Assembly (NCBI RefSeq): GCF_013359775.1
Contig: NZ_JABMCI010000059.1
Span: forward strand, 1-64,000
Origin: Cellulomonas humilata
GTDB lineage: Bacteria > Actinomycetota > Actinomycetes > Actinomycetales > Cellulomonadaceae
Direction: 5' to 3'
Length of the DNA stretch: 64,000 bases
How positions within the stretch are numbered: position 1 is the stretch's first letter; every line of letters starts with the position of its first letter. The translations under genes were made by a program, and so were the position numbers. The notes beneath the pieces were generated by a model that had not been told where the DNA came from, searched no databases, and saw only the letters and a program-made list of their open reading frames with translations. Shown here piece after piece: positions 9,739 through 18,839 of this stretch.

Positions 9739-9940
9739 GGTCGTGATCCTCTCCGGGAGCCCGGTTGGTCACCTGGGTCCTCCCGGGATCTGCAACGGTG
9801 CGCACCCGGTCCGTGTTCCCAGGAGCGTGGGAATCTCTTGACCGAACCAATACCAGACCGAGAGCGCACGATCGCATGACCATGAGCGCACCAACGGCGC
9901 ACCCCTGAGCCCCCAGCGGGGCGGTTCCGTCGCGAGCGCC

Positions 9941-9946
9941 TAGCCT
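9941..9946 (+). promoter_or_regulatory. -10 box of a leaderless promoter (metB)
   Basis: TAGCCT ends 6 nt before the metB GTG start, with no ribosome-binding sequence between. No matching -35 is obvious. Confidence 0.5.
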
Positions 9947-9952
9947 TGACCC

Positions 9953-11185
9953 GTGACGAACCACGCGACCCCCCACGACGACGACTGGGCCTCCGCAGGC
10001 TTCTCGACCCGCGCCATCCATGCAGGTCAGGACCCGGACCCCACCACCGGGGCGGTCGTCCCGCCCATCTACGCGACCTCGACGTACAAGCAGGACGGCG
10101 TCGGCGGGCTGCGCGGCGGGTACGAGTACTCGCGCTCGGCCAACCCCACACGCACGGCGCTCGAGTCGGCGCTGGCCGCGGCCGAGGGGGGAGCGGCGGG
10201 CTTCGCGTTCTCGTCGGGCCTCGCGGCGGAGGACACGCTGCTGCGCGCGACCCTGCGCCCGGGTGACCACGTCGTCGTCCCCAACGACGCGTACGGCGGC
10301 ACGTACCGCCTGATCGCGCGCGTCTTCGGGCCGTGGGGCATCGAGCACACGCCGGTCGACCTGTCCGACCCCGACGCGGTGCTCGCCGCGATCCAGCCGG
10401 GCCGCACGAAGGTGGTCTGGGTGGAGACGCCGACCAACCCGCTGCTGGGCATCGCCGACATCGCCGTGCTCGCGGCCCACGCCCGCGCGGCCGGCGCGCT
10501 GCTGGTCGTCGACAACACCTTCGCGACGCCGTACCTCCAGCAGCCGCTCGCGCTCGGTGCGGACGTCGTCGTGCACTCGACCACCAAGTACATCGGCGGG
10601 CACTCCGACGTCGTCGGTGGGGCGCTCGTCGTCGCGGACGGTGCCCAGCTCCCGGTGGGGCTCGACGGTCCGACGGGGACGACGAGCCTGGCCGACGCCG
10701 TGCGGTTCCACCAGAACGCGTCGGGCGCGGTGGCGGGGCCGTTCGACGCCTGGCTGACCCTGCGCGGGCTCAAGACGCTCGCCGTGCGGATGGACCGGCA
10801 CGAGAGCAACGCGCGCGCGGTCGCGGAGTTCCTGGCGGGGCACGACGCCGTCACGTCCGTGATCTACCCCGGCTTGGACAGCCACCCCGGGCACGAGGTG
10901 GCCGCGCGCCAGATGAGCGGGTTCGGTGGCATGGTCTCGTTCCGCACCGGCAGCGAGTCGTCGGCGCTGGCGTTCTGCGGCGCCACCCACGTGTTCACGC
11001 TCGCGGAGTCGCTCGGCGGCGTCGAGTCGCTGGTCGAGCACCCGCACAAGATGACCCACGGGTCGGTGGCGGGCACCGCGCTCGAGGTGCCCGACGACCT
11101 CGTGCGCCTGTCGGTCGGCATCGAGGACGTCGCGGACCTGCTCGCGGACCTCGACGCCGCGCTGGCCGCCGGGCGCGACGCGTGA
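9953..11185 (+). CDS. metB: Cystathionine gamma-synthase/-lyase family enzyme
   Basis: A 410-residue Cys/Met-metabolism PLP enzyme. PLP lysine is K212 in HSTTKYIGGH; YEYSRSANPTR (58-68), SSGLAAE and VETPTNP are diagnostic. The family makes cystathionine from O-succinyl- or O-acetylhomoserine and cysteine, or cleaves it; M. tuberculosis metB (Rv1079) sits in the same position next to cbs and greA. Its stop overlaps the GTG of the AI-2E transporter gene by 4 bp, heading a three-gene operon with ilvA. TAGCCT 6 nt upstream suggests leaderless expression. Synthase versus lyase cannot be decided here. Confidence 0.92.
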   Translation: MTNHATPHDDDWASAGFSTRAIHAGQDPDPTTGAVVPPIYATSTYKQDGVGGLRGGYEYSRSANPTRTALESALAAAEGGAAGFAFSSGLAAEDTLLRATLRPGDHVVVPNDAYGGTYRLIARVFGPWGIEHTPVDLSDPDAVLAAIQPGRTKVVWVETPTNPLLGIADIAVLAAHARAAGALLVVDNTFATPYLQQPLALGADVVVHSTTKYIGGHSDVVGGALVVADGAQLPVGLDGPTGTTSLADAVRFHQNASGAVAGPFDAWLTLRGLKTLAVRMDRHESNARAVAEFLAGHDAVTSVIYPGLDSHPGHEVAARQMSGFGGMVSFRTGSESSALAFCGATHVFTLAESLGGVESLVEHPHKMTHGSVAGTALEVPDDLVRLSVGIEDVADLLADLDAALAAGRDA

Positions 11186-12480
11186 GCGCCCCGGTCGAGA
11201 CCGCGAAGCCCGTCGGCGACCAGGCGGTCCCGTCGTCGGTCCGCAACGCCGCCGCCTGGTCCTGGCGGCTGCTGCTCATCGGCGCCGCGCTCGCGGTGCT
11301 GCTGTGGCTCCTGAGCGAGCTCAAGGTCGTCGTCGTCCCCATCGCGGTCGCGCTGCTGCTCACCGTGCTCCTCACGCCGTTCGTCGGCTGGGTCCAGCGG
11401 ACGGCACGCCTGCCCCGGGCCGCGGCCGTGGGGGTCGGGCTGGTGGCCCTGATCGCCGTGGTGGCCGGTCTGCTCACGCTCGCGGGGCGCTCGATCGTCA
11501 AGGGCTTCGGGGAGCTGTGGGACCAGGCGGCGCAGGGCATCGACAAGCTGACCACCTGGTTGGCCGAGGGCCCGCTCCAGCTGACCACCACCGACATCTC
11601 CGGCTGGATGGACAGGCTGCAGGCCTCGCTCAGCGGCGGCAGCTCCGAGCTGGTCTCCGGGGCGCTGCACGCGACGACCACCGTCGCGCACGTCGCCGCC
11701 GGCTCGCTCATCGCCCTGTTCTGCACGTTCTTCTTCCTGCTCGACGGCCGCACCATCTGGGCGTGGGTCGTCGGGCTGCTGCCGCGCGGGTCCCGCGAGC
11801 ACGTCCACCAGGCCGGTCGGCGCGGGATCGTCACGCTCGGTGCCTACACGCGGACGCAGATCCTGGTCGCCGCCGTCGACGCGCTCGGCATCGGGCTCGG
11901 CGCGGCGATCCTCCAGGTGCCGCTCGCGCTCCCGCTGGCCGTGCTGGTGTTCCTGGGGTCGTTCATCCCGATCGTGGGCGCCGTCGTCACCGGCTCGGTC
12001 GCGATCCTCGTGGCGCTCGTGTCGAACGGGCCGGCGTCGGCCATCTGGATGCTCGCCGTCGTGGTGCTGGTGCAGCAGCTCGAGGGGCACGTGCTCCAGC
12101 CGTTCCTCATGGGCCACGCCGTCTCGCTCCACCCGGTCGCGGTCCTGCTGTCGGTGGCGGCCGGGTCGTTCGTCGCCGGGATCGTGGGCGCGCTGTTCGC
12201 GGTGCCGATCGCGGCGACCCTGAACACGGTGCTCCTGTACCTGCACGGACACGACAAGTTCCCGCAGCTGGGCACCGCCGACCACGTGCCCGTCCGGGGT
12301 CGAGGGCACCCGGTGCTGGACCGGTCCATCGCGCAGGTGGCCGAGGCGACGTCCGAGCGCGTCGCCACGCAGGCGGAGGCCGCGGACCGTGCCGACGACG
12401 ACCCGCCCGCCCCGGTGGCGGGCACCGAGGCCGACGACGCCGGCGAGCCCGGCGGGCCGACACCGTCGGACGCCCGATGA
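11182..12480 (+). CDS. AI-2E family transporter (YdiK/TqsA/PerM superfamily)
   Basis: A 432-residue inner-membrane protein. Hydrophobic segments lie at about 30-75, 85-108, 180-205 and in a cluster from 245 to 355, the usual AI-2 exporter/permease layout. PIVGAVVTG and QQLEGHVLQPFLMG are hallmark motifs of the family. The C-terminal 60 residues are an acidic, Pro/Ala-rich cytosolic tail. The GTG start overlaps metB by 4 bp and the stop overlaps ilvA by 4 bp, so it is cotranslated with amino-acid enzymes. This hints at amino-acid-related export, but substrates of this family are mostly unproven. Confidence 0.88.
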   Translation: MSAPVETAKPVGDQAVPSSVRNAAAWSWRLLLIGAALAVLLWLLSELKVVVVPIAVALLLTVLLTPFVGWVQRTARLPRAAAVGVGLVALIAVVAGLLTLAGRSIVKGFGELWDQAAQGIDKLTTWLAEGPLQLTTTDISGWMDRLQASLSGGSSELVSGALHATTTVAHVAAGSLIALFCTFFFLLDGRTIWAWVVGLLPRGSREHVHQAGRRGIVTLGAYTRTQILVAAVDALGIGLGAAILQVPLALPLAVLVFLGSFIPIVGAVVTGSVAILVALVSNGPASAIWMLAVVVLVQQLEGHVLQPFLMGHAVSLHPVAVLLSVAAGSFVAGIVGALFAVPIAATLNTVLLYLHGHDKFPQLGTADHVPVRGRGHPVLDRSIAQVAEATSERVATQAEAADRADDDPPAPVAGTEADDAGEPGGPTPSDAR

Positions 12481-13679
12481 CCGGTCTGGCCGACGTCCGG
12501 GCCGCCGCGACGCTGTTGGAGGGAGTCGCGGACCGCACGCCGGTGCAGCTGAGCCGTGCCCTCTCGCAGGTGTGCGGCGCGGAGGTGTGGCTCAAGTGCG
12601 AGAACCTCCAGCGGGCGGGGTCGTTCAAGCTCCGCGGCGCGTACGTGCGGATGGCCAGGCTGTCGCCCGAGGAGCAGGCGCGCGGCGTCGTCGCGGCCAG
12701 TGCCGGCAACCACGCGCAGGGCGTGGCGCTCGCCGCCCGGATGCTCGGCCTCACAGCCGTGGTGTTCATGCCGGCCGACGCCGCGCTGCCCAAGATCGCG
12801 GCGACGCGGGACTACGGCGCCCGGGTGGAGCTGGTCGGCGCGTCCGTGGACGAGGCCCTGGTGCACGCGCGCGAGTTCGCCGACCGCACCGGCGCGGTCC
12901 TCATCCACCCGTTCGACCACGAGGACGTCGTCGCCGGGCAGGGGACCATCGCGCTCGAGATCGTCGAGCAGGTGCCCGACGTGGCGACCGTGATCGTGCC
13001 GGTCGGGGGCGGTGGGCTGGCGGCCGGGGTGGTCGCTGCCCTGGCGGAGCTGCGGCCGGACGTGCGGGTGATCGGGGTGCAGGCTGCCCGCGCCGCCGCG
13101 TACCCCGCGTCGCTCGCCGCGGGTCACCCGATCCCCGCGCCGGAGCTGCGCACCATGGCCGACGGCATCGCGGTCGGGACGCCGGGCACCGTGCCGTTCG
13201 GGATCCTCGCGTCCCACCACGTCGAGGTGCAGTGCGTCTCCGAGGAGGACCTCTCGCGGGCGCTGCTGCTGGTCGCCGAACGCGCCAAGATGCTGGTCGA
13301 GCCCTCGGGCGCCGCTGCCGCCGCGGCCCTGATGGCGGGCGTCGGACCGATCACGGGTCCCGTGGTCGCGATCCTGTCCGGGGGCAACATCGACCCGCTG
13401 GTGCTCATGCGCGTGGTCCGGCACGGGCTCGCCTCGGCGGGCCGGTTCCTCCAGCTCCAGGTGCGGATCGACGACACCCCCGGCGCGCTCGCGGACCTGC
13501 TGCGGGCGCTGGCGGACACGGGCGGGAACGTCATGCACGTCTCGCACGCGCGGACGGTCGGGGACCTCCAGCTGGACGAGGTCGCGATCGTGGTGCAGGT
13601 GGAGACCAAGGGCCCCGACCACTGCGAGTACGTCCTCCAGCACCTGCGCGCGGCGGGCTACCGGCTCACCGACGGCTGA
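12477..13679 (+). CDS. ilvA: Threonine ammonia-lyase (threonine dehydratase) with ACT domain
   Basis: Converts threonine to 2-oxobutanoate and ammonia, the entry to isoleucine. The fold-type II PLP core has K51 in GSFKLRGAY, SAGNHAQG at 75-82 and a glycine-rich PVGGGGLAAG loop near 176. A single ACT-like domain fills about 325-400 (LQVRIDDTPGALADLL). At 400 residues it matches the medium-length actinobacterial form, shorter than the two-ACT biosynthetic enzyme. It may therefore be catabolic or lightly regulated. Third gene of the metB operon, entered by an ATGA overlap, and followed directly by a terminator. Confidence 0.94.
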   Translation: MTGLADVRAAATLLEGVADRTPVQLSRALSQVCGAEVWLKCENLQRAGSFKLRGAYVRMARLSPEEQARGVVAASAGNHAQGVALAARMLGLTAVVFMPADAALPKIAATRDYGARVELVGASVDEALVHAREFADRTGAVLIHPFDHEDVVAGQGTIALEIVEQVPDVATVIVPVGGGGLAAGVVAALAELRPDVRVIGVQAARAAAYPASLAAGHPIPAPELRTMADGIAVGTPGTVPFGILASHHVEVQCVSEEDLSRALLLVAERAKMLVEPSGAAAAAALMAGVGPITGPVVAILSGGNIDPLVLMRVVRHGLASAGRFLQLQVRIDDTPGALADLLRALADTGGNVMHVSHARTVGDLQLDEVAIVVQVETKGPDHCEYVLQHLRAAGYRLTDG

Positions 13680-13687
13680 ACGCGGAA

Positions 13688-13717
13688 CGAGGCGCCACCC
13701 CGCTGGGTGGCGCCTCG
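13688..13717. terminator. Intrinsic terminator between ilvA and greA
   Basis: Perfect 13-bp arms (13688-13700 with 13705-13717) and a 4-nt CGCT loop, 9 nt after the ilvA stop. It also serves the convergent greA. Confidence 0.9.
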
Positions 13718-13738
13718 CCGGTGGTGCGGGGGGTGCGG

Positions 13739-14224
13739 TCAGCCCGCGAAGGGCTTCGCGTCCGTGATCTCGACCGGGATCTCCCGACCGTTCGGCGCCT
13801 TATACGTCGTCGAGTCGCCGATCTTGCAGCCGTTGATGGCCGCACCGAGCGGGGACGTGGGCGAGAAGACCTCGATGTCGGAGGTCCCGGCGATCTCGCG
13901 CGAGCCGAGGAGGAAGACCATCTCGTCGCCGGCCACCAGGGCCGTGACCACCATGCCCGGCTCGACGACGCCGTCGTCCGGCGGGGTCCCGATCTGGACG
14001 TTGCGCAGCTTCTCCTTGAGCTCTCGGATGCGAGCAGCCTGCTTCGCCTGCTCCTCACGCGCGGCGTGGTAGCCGCCGTTCTCCTTGAGGTCACCCTCGT
14101 CGCGGGCTGCGGCGATGCGCTCGATGACCTCGGCGCTGCCCTCGCCCTCGAGGTGCGCGAGCTCGGCCGTGAGGCGGTCGTAGGCCTCCTGGGTCAACCA
14201 TGTGGCCGCAGTCGTATCGGTCAC
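13739..14224 (-). CDS. greA: Transcription elongation factor GreA
   Basis: Stimulates transcript cleavage by stalled RNA polymerase. The 161-residue protein has the N-terminal coiled-coil (about 10-80) with GDLKENGGYHAAREEQ at the tip-proximal turn, and the C-terminal FKBP-like domain (about 85-160) with SPLGAAINGCKIGD. Length matches the family. RBS GAAAGGAG precedes the ATG. A possible -10 (TATCCT on the minus strand, 14417-14422) would give a leader of nearly 190 nt. Position next to DUF4307 and mca repeats the mycobacterial order. Confidence 0.97.
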   Translation of the reverse strand: MTDTTAATWLTQEAYDRLTAELAHLEGEGSAEVIERIAAARDEGDLKENGGYHAAREEQAKQAARIRELKEKLRNVQIGTPPDDGVVEPGMVVTALVAGDEMVFLLGSREIAGTSDIEVFSPTSPLGAAINGCKIGDSTTYKAPNGREIPVEITDAKPFAG

Positions 14225-14470
14225 GATCGCTCCTTTCCTGACGTGTGCCGGACGTGCCGGTCTGCGCTGCTCCGGGGGGTGCAGCGCACGGCAGTCCGAG
14301 CGGGCGGACGCATCGAGGGACGCGTCCGGTGATCGGGTACTGAGGGGTGCTCCCGCCGCTCCCCGCTCGTTCTGGACGCCATGGTGGCGCCGGACCGGGG
14401 CGGCGGTGAAACGAACAGGATAGCAAGGACGGGCAGGCGCAGACCGACGTTCAGCCGCAGAACGGCGTCG

Positions 14471-14893
14471 TCACGGGGCGGAGGGCTCCTCGACGAGCTC
14501 GCACGGTTCCACGGTCCCGCTCACCGCCAGCTCGGTCGTCTGCACGGTGGCGGTGACGCGGCGGGTCGCCGAGTCGGCCGGTCCGACCTCGACGATGCGG
14601 ACGCCGACCTGGGCGTACGACTCCGACAGCGCGGTGACCGTGCACGTCACCGTCGACTCCTTGGGCTTGGTCACCTCGAACGTCACCTCGATGGTGCGCG
14701 AGTCCTCCACGTGGAACCCGACGTCCTTCCAGGACACCGGCTGACCGGCCAGGTTGAGACCGATCCAGACCACCAGCGCCACACCGACGACGCCGGCGGC
14801 GACCAGCCCCGCGCGCCCGCGCCGCACGGACCGTTCTGTGGGCTCGGGGCCGTAGCGCCCGGCCGGTGGGCGGGTGGCGGGCGACTCGGTCAC
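14471..14893 (-). CDS. DUF4307 domain membrane protein
   Basis: A 140-residue protein with one membrane helix at about 28-50, a short Arg-rich cytosolic N-terminus, and an extracytoplasmic beta-rich domain (VSWKDVGFHVED to EPCELVEEP) with two cysteines that could form a disulfide. It matches the DUF4307 family found beside greA and mca in many actinobacteria (Rv1081c-like). Function unknown. GTG at 14893 is picked because the reading frame upstream is only antisense to mca. Divergent from mca, with a 159-bp gap between. Confidence 0.82.
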   Translation of the reverse strand: MTESPATRPPAGRYGPEPTERSVRRGRAGLVAAGVVGVALVVWIGLNLAGQPVSWKDVGFHVEDSRTIEVTFEVTKPKESTVTCTVTALSESYAQVGVRIVEVGPADSATRRVTATVQTTELAVSGTVEPCELVEEPSAP

Positions 14894-15052
14894 GGGGCTC
14901 CTCGTGCAGGCGCGCGGGCGCACGCTCGGTGGCGCGACGACGGCGCCGGGTAGGCGATCATTGTCTCTCGTCCCACCACCCGCCCGTGCCGAGCGGACCG
15001 CGACTCCGCGGTCCCGGCGGGCCATCGGCGGGCGACCGACGGGAGGCCCGAG

Positions 15053-15925
15053 GTGACCGGAGAGCGGCTGCGCCTGATGGCGGTGCACGCCCACCCCGAC
15101 GACGAGTCGAGCAAGGGTGCCGCGACCATGGCGAAGTACGTGGCCGAGGGCGTCGACGTCCTGGTGGTCTCGTGCACGGGTGGTGAGCGCGGCGACGTGC
15201 TCAACCCGCAGCACCCGCCGGTCGAGGGCGGCCTGGACGGCATGCGGGAGTACCGGCGCCACGAGATGGCGGCCGCCGCGGCCGCGCTCGGAGTGCAGCA
15301 CCGCTGGCTGGGCTTCGTCGACTCCGGTCTGCCCGAGGGGGACCCGCTGCCTCCGCTGCCGGAGGGGTGCTTCGCGCTGGTCCCGCTGGAGGAGGCGTCG
15401 GCCCCGCTGGTCGAGCTGGTGCGCGAGTTCCGGCCGCACGTCATCACCACGTACGACCCGTCGGGCGGCTACCCGCACCCCGACCACATCATGTGCCACC
15501 GGGTATCGATGGAGGCGTTCGAGGCGGCAGGCAGCCCGGACCGCTACGTCGGGCTGGGCCAGCCGTGGACGCCGTCGAAGCTCTACTACAACCACGGCTT
15601 CTCGCTCGCGCGCATGCGGGCCGTGCACGACGCGATCGTCGCCGCCGGCCGCGAGTCCCCGTTCGGTGACTGGCTCGACTCCCGGCAGGCGCGCGAGGTG
15701 CCCGAGCGTGAGGTGACCACGCGCATCGAGTGCTCGGCGTACTTCGGCCAGCGTGACGACGCGCTGCGGGCGCACGCCACGCAGATCGACCCCGACGGCT
15801 TCTTCTTCGCGGTCCCGCGCGAGCTCGAGATCGCCCAGTGGCCCACCGAGGAGTACGAGCTGGCCGGCTCGCGCGTGCCCGTCACGCTCCCGGAGGACGA
15901 CCTGTTCGCCGGGCTGCGCTCATGA
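15053..15925 (+). CDS. mca: Mycothiol S-conjugate amidase
   Basis: Cleaves mycothiol S-conjugates to a mercapturic acid and GlcN-Ins, the detoxification arm of mycothiol metabolism, in the cytosol. A 290-residue LmbE/PIG-L fold zinc hydrolase: HAHPDDE at 12-18 supplies H14 and D17, and PHPDH at 141-145 supplies the third ligand. The KLYYNHGFS and [11 protein letters not shown] blocks mark Mca rather than MshB. The GTG start follows GGGAGG loosely. It overlaps the next small gene by 4 bp. MshB, its paralogue, starts at the right edge of the window. Confidence 0.95.
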   Translation: MTGERLRLMAVHAHPDDESSKGAATMAKYVAEGVDVLVVSCTGGERGDVLNPQHPPVEGGLDGMREYRRHEMAAAAAALGVQHRWLGFVDSGLPEGDPLPPLPEGCFALVPLEEASAPLVELVREFRPHVITTYDPSGGYPHPDHIMCHRVSMEAFEAAGSPDRYVGLGQPWTPSKLYYNHGFSLARMRAVHDAIVAAGRESPFGDWLDSRQAREVPEREVTTRIECSAYFGQRDDALRAHATQIDPDGFFFAVPRELEIAQWPTEEYELAGSRVPVTLPEDDLFAGLRS

Positions 15926-16272
15926 TCGTCGCCCTGCTCGCTGCCGCGCCGAGCCCGTCGCCGTCGGACGTGACCATCGACGGGACGCCGGTCGGGTCGC
16001 CGGGGTTCCTCGGCTTCGTGTTCACGTTCGCGCTCGCGATCGCGGTGGTGTTCCTGTTCCTGTCGCTGACCAAGCAGCTGCGCATCGTCGACCGACGGGC
16101 GAAGGCGCTCGGGCTCGACGACGACGAGGACGACCGGTCGACCGGTCCGCACGCCGACCTCGGCGTGGTCGACGCCGGCGCGGCCGGGCCCGACCTCGAG
16201 GTCGACGCGGACGTCGAGGTCGCGCCCAAGGACGTGCACCCCGACGACGAACCGGGAAGCCCTGCTCGATGA
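15922..16272 (+). CDS. Small single-pass membrane protein (Rv1083-like)
   Basis: A 116-residue protein. A short N-terminal hydrophobic start ([15 protein letters not shown]) and one strong membrane helix at about 29-49 precede a basic stretch ([11 protein letters not shown]) and a long acidic tail from residue 60. The start overlaps mca by 4 bp and the end overlaps the nitrilase gene by 4 bp. A small membrane protein directly after mca is conserved in actinobacteria (Rv1083 position). No function is known. It may tether or modulate its neighbours, which is only inference. Confidence 0.75.
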   Translation: MIVALLAAAPSPSPSDVTIDGTPVGSPGFLGFVFTFALAIAVVFLFLSLTKQLRIVDRRAKALGLDDDEDDRSTGPHADLGVVDAGAAGPDLEVDADVEVAPKDVHPDDEPGSPAR

Positions 16273-17102
16273 GCACCGCACCCCAACCGCCGCAGCGCCC
16301 GTCGGTGCGCGTGACGGTGGCGCAGCTCCAGGTCAGCGACGACCACACGGCCAACCGGCAGGTGGTCGAGGACGCGTTCCGCACCGCGGCGCGCACCCGT
16401 GCGGACGTGCTGGTGCTCCCGGAGTACGCGTCCGGCTTCGACCCGCGCGGCGTCGGCGCGGAGCACGCGGAGCCGCTGGACGGACCGTTCGTGACCATGC
16501 TGCGCGACCGCGCCCGGGCGACCGGCGTGGCGGTGCTGGCGGGCACGACGCTGCCGGGCGACGGCGGCGACGCCCGTGCGGTGAACGCGGTCGTGGCCGT
16601 CGACGGCACCGGCGCGCTGGTGGGGGTCTACCGCAAGGTGCACCTGTACGACGCGTTCGGCCACAAGGAGTCGGACCGGCTGGTGCCCGGACCCGTGGAC
16701 GCGCCGCCGCTCGTGCTCGACATCGGCGGCCTGACCTTCGGGGTGCTCACCTGCTACGACCTGCGGTTCCCCGAGTCGGCCCGCCGGCTGGTCGACGCCG
16801 GCGCGCAGGTGCTCGTCGTGCCCGCCGCCTGGGCGTCCGGGGAGCTCAAGGCGATGCACTGGCGGACGCTGGCGATCGCCCGCGCGATCGAGAACACCGC
16901 CGCGGTGGTCGCCGTCGGGCAGGCCGGCAAGGGCGTCACCGGGCGGTCGCTGGTCGTCGCGCCCGACGGCGTCGTCGGCCTGGAGATGGACGAGCAGCCC
17001 CAGGTGCGGACGGTGGACCTGGACGGCGCGGCGCTGCTGCGCGTCCGCGAGCAGAACCCGTCGCTGGCCAACCGCCGGTACACGGTCGTGCCCGTCGCCT
17101 GA
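16269..17102 (+). CDS. Carbon-nitrogen hydrolase (nitrilase superfamily)
   Basis: A 277-residue nitrilase-superfamily amidase. The Glu-Lys-Cys triad is E52 (LVLPEYASG), K123 (YRKVHLYD) and C162 (LTCYDLRFPE). The sequence style and length are those of omega-amidase/Nit2 and deaminated-glutathione amidase relatives. ATGA overlap makes it the third gene of the mca operon, so hydrolysis of a side product of thiol metabolism is an attractive but unproven role. Its stop lies in a small hairpin shared with the convergent hemolysin III gene. Confidence 0.9.
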   Translation: MSTAPQPPQRPSVRVTVAQLQVSDDHTANRQVVEDAFRTAARTRADVLVLPEYASGFDPRGVGAEHAEPLDGPFVTMLRDRARATGVAVLAGTTLPGDGGDARAVNAVVAVDGTGALVGVYRKVHLYDAFGHKESDRLVPGPVDAPPLVLDIGGLTFGVLTCYDLRFPESARRLVDAGAQVLVVPAAWASGELKAMHWRTLAIARAIENTAAVVAVGQAGKGVTGRSLVVAPDGVVGLEMDEQPQVRTVDLDGAALLRVREQNPSLANRRYTVVPVA

Positions 17103-17112
17103 GGCTCAGGCG
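17096..17112. terminator. Compact hairpin spanning two convergent stop codons
   Basis: CGCCTGA and TCAGGCG pair (7 bp, 3-nt loop), containing both TGA stops. It may be a minimal bidirectional terminator; only the TGA/TCA part is expected by chance. Confidence 0.45.
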
Positions 17113-17846
17113 GAGCCGTACGACGCGATCGACACCGCGACGTAGTGGCACCCGTACCCGACCACGGTGAGCACGTGGAAGATCTCGTGGAACCCGAACC
17201 AGCGCGGGCTCGGGTTGGGACGCTTGGTGCCGTAGACGATCGCACCGAGCGTGTACGCGAGCCCGCCGCCGGCGATGAGCACCAGGATGGCCAGCCCTCC
17301 GGAGCGGTAGAACGACGGGAAGAACCAGACCGCCACCCAGCCGAGCGCCACGTACACGGGCACGTAGACCCACCGGGGAGCGTTGAGCCAGAAGATCCGC
17401 GCCAGCGTGCCGATCAGGGCGCCGGTCCACACGACGATGAGCAGCGTGCGGGCGGTGTCCGCGGGCAGCAGGAGCACTGACAGCGGCGTGTACGTGCCCG
17501 CGATGATGAGGAAGATGTTGGTGTGGTCCAGCCGGCGCAGCACGGCGGATGTCCGGGGAGACCAGTGCCCGCGGTGGTAGATCGCGCTGGTGCCGAACAG
17601 CATGATGGCGGTGAGCCCGAACACCGCGGTGGACCACTTCGCCGTCGGTGTCGGGGAGAGCACGACGAGCACGATCGACGCGACGATCACGAACGGCGTG
17701 ACGCCCGCGTGGATCCAGCCCCGCAGGTGCGGCTTGATGCTCTCAGTGACCCGCTCGACTCGCTCGACGAGGCCGTCCGGCTCGTCGTGACCGCCCAGGG
17801 CCGTTCCCGGCTGCTGTCCCGGAGCGGACGCGGGGGTGGAGCTCAT
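17106..17846 (-). CDS. Hemolysin III family (PAQR-like) membrane protein
   Basis: A 246-residue protein with seven hydrophobic segments between about 45 and 240. The metal-binding pattern of the HlyIII/PAQR family is present: SAIYHRGHW around 85, LDHTNIFLIIAGTYTP near 107, and HEIFHVLTVVGYGCHY near the C-terminus. The family is poorly defined functionally; eukaryotic relatives sense or hydrolyse lipids. The ATG at 17846 gives a 45-residue polar N-tail. Upstream lies a tandem 15-mer that may be an operator. Same position as Rv1085c beside the isoprenyl transferase gene. Confidence 0.9.
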   Translation of the reverse strand: MSSTPASAPGQQPGTALGGHDEPDGLVERVERVTESIKPHLRGWIHAGVTPFVIVASIVLVVLSPTPTAKWSTAVFGLTAIMLFGTSAIYHRGHWSPRTSAVLRRLDHTNIFLIIAGTYTPLSVLLLPADTARTLLIVVWTGALIGTLARIFWLNAPRWVYVPVYVALGWVAVWFFPSFYRSGGLAILVLIAGGGLAYTLGAIVYGTKRPNPSPRWFGFHEIFHVLTVVGYGCHYVAVSIASYGSA

Positions 17847-17878
17847 GGAACGGACTCTCTTCGTCAGCGGGGAACCTA

Positions 17879-17910
17879 CGATCCCGTAGGTTACGACACC
17901 GTAGGTAGGA
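17879..17910. promoter_or_regulatory. Tandem 15-bp repeat upstream of the hemolysin III gene
   Basis: On the minus strand CCTACGGTGTCGTAA is followed directly by CCTACGGGATCGTAG. Each copy has dyad character (CTACG...CGTAG). It lies about 35-65 bp before the ATG and covers the likely promoter (TAGGTT could be a -10), so a repressor site is plausible. Confidence 0.55.
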
Positions 17911-18053
17911 GTGTCGAACCCGTGCCGGCACCGTGCCGAACGTACCGCGCGCGCGGCGCGAGCACCTCCGGCCCGGGGCGGACGACCGGGCCCGCGGGGC
18001 ACGCCCGGCGAGTACGGTGAGCGGGTTCCCGTCGGCTGAACGAAGGAGTGCGC

Positions 18054-18815
18054 GTGCGTCTGCCCCGCCCGCTCTACGGGCTGTACGAACGCCAGCTCGC
18101 CGCGTCGCTCCCGAAGGACGGGCTGCCGCGCCACGTCGGGGTCATCCTCGACGGCAACCGGCGCTGGGCGCGCAGCGTGGGCGAGTCGACGCGGCACGGG
18201 CACCAGGCGGGCGCCGACAAGATCGCGGACCTGCTCCAGTGGAGCGAGGACATCGGCGTCGAGGTGGTCACGCTGTGGATGCTCTCCACGGACAACCTCT
18301 CCCGCGGCGCCGACGAGCTCGAGCAGCTGCTCGGCATCATCGAGGACGCGGTCGGCACGCTCGCCGCCACGGGCCGCTGGCGCATCCAGGCGGTCGGCGC
18401 GCTCGACCTGCTGCCCGACCACACGGTCAAGGCCCTGGTCTCGGCCCAGGACGCCACCGCCGGCGTGGTCGGCCTGCACGTCAACATCGCCGTCGGGTAC
18501 GGCGGGCGGCGTGAGATCGCCGACGCCGTGAAGTCGTTCCTGCGGCAGCACGCCGATGCGGGCTCCAGCCTCGACGAGCTGGCGGAGGCGTTCGACGTCG
18601 AGCACATCGCCGAGCACCTGTACACCAAGGGGCAGCCGGACCCCGAGCTGGTCATCCGGACGTCGGGGGAGCAGCGCCTCGGTGGCTTCCTGCTCTGGCA
18701 GAGCGCGCACTCGGAGTTCTACTTCTGCGAGGCCTACTGGCCCGACTTCCGCCGTGTGGACTTCCTGCGGGCGGTCCGCGCCTACGCCGCCCGGGAGCGT
18801 CGCGGCGGTCGCTGA
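18054..18815 (+). CDS. Cis-prenyl (Z-isoprenyl diphosphate) transferase
   Basis: Adds isopentenyl diphosphate units in cis to an allylic diphosphate, feeding polyprenyl-phosphate carriers for the cell wall. The 253-residue UPP-synthase fold shows ILDGNRRWAR with catalytic D33, WMLSTDNL, the RTSGEQRLGGFLLWQ block and SEFYF. The position next to hemolysin III matches Rv1086, a short-chain Z-FPP synthase, so a C15 product is possible; undecaprenyl or decaprenyl synthase is the alternative. GTG at 18054 is chosen because GAAGGAG at 18042-18048 lies 5 nt before it; an in-frame GTG at 18048 overlaps that site. Confidence 0.9.
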   Translation: MRLPRPLYGLYERQLAASLPKDGLPRHVGVILDGNRRWARSVGESTRHGHQAGADKIADLLQWSEDIGVEVVTLWMLSTDNLSRGADELEQLLGIIEDAVGTLAATGRWRIQAVGALDLLPDHTVKALVSAQDATAGVVGLHVNIAVGYGGRREIADAVKSFLRQHADAGSSLDELAEAFDVEHIAEHLYTKGQPDPELVIRTSGEQRLGGFLLWQSAHSEFYFCEAYWPDFRRVDFLRAVRAYAARERRGGR

Positions 18816-18839
18816 GGGTTCACCCGGCGGCTGTGTGAA

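Noticed and set aside
9739..9952. SAM or other methionine riboswitch before metB
   Set aside because: No conserved aptamer recognised, and the -10 box 6 nt from the start leaves no leader.
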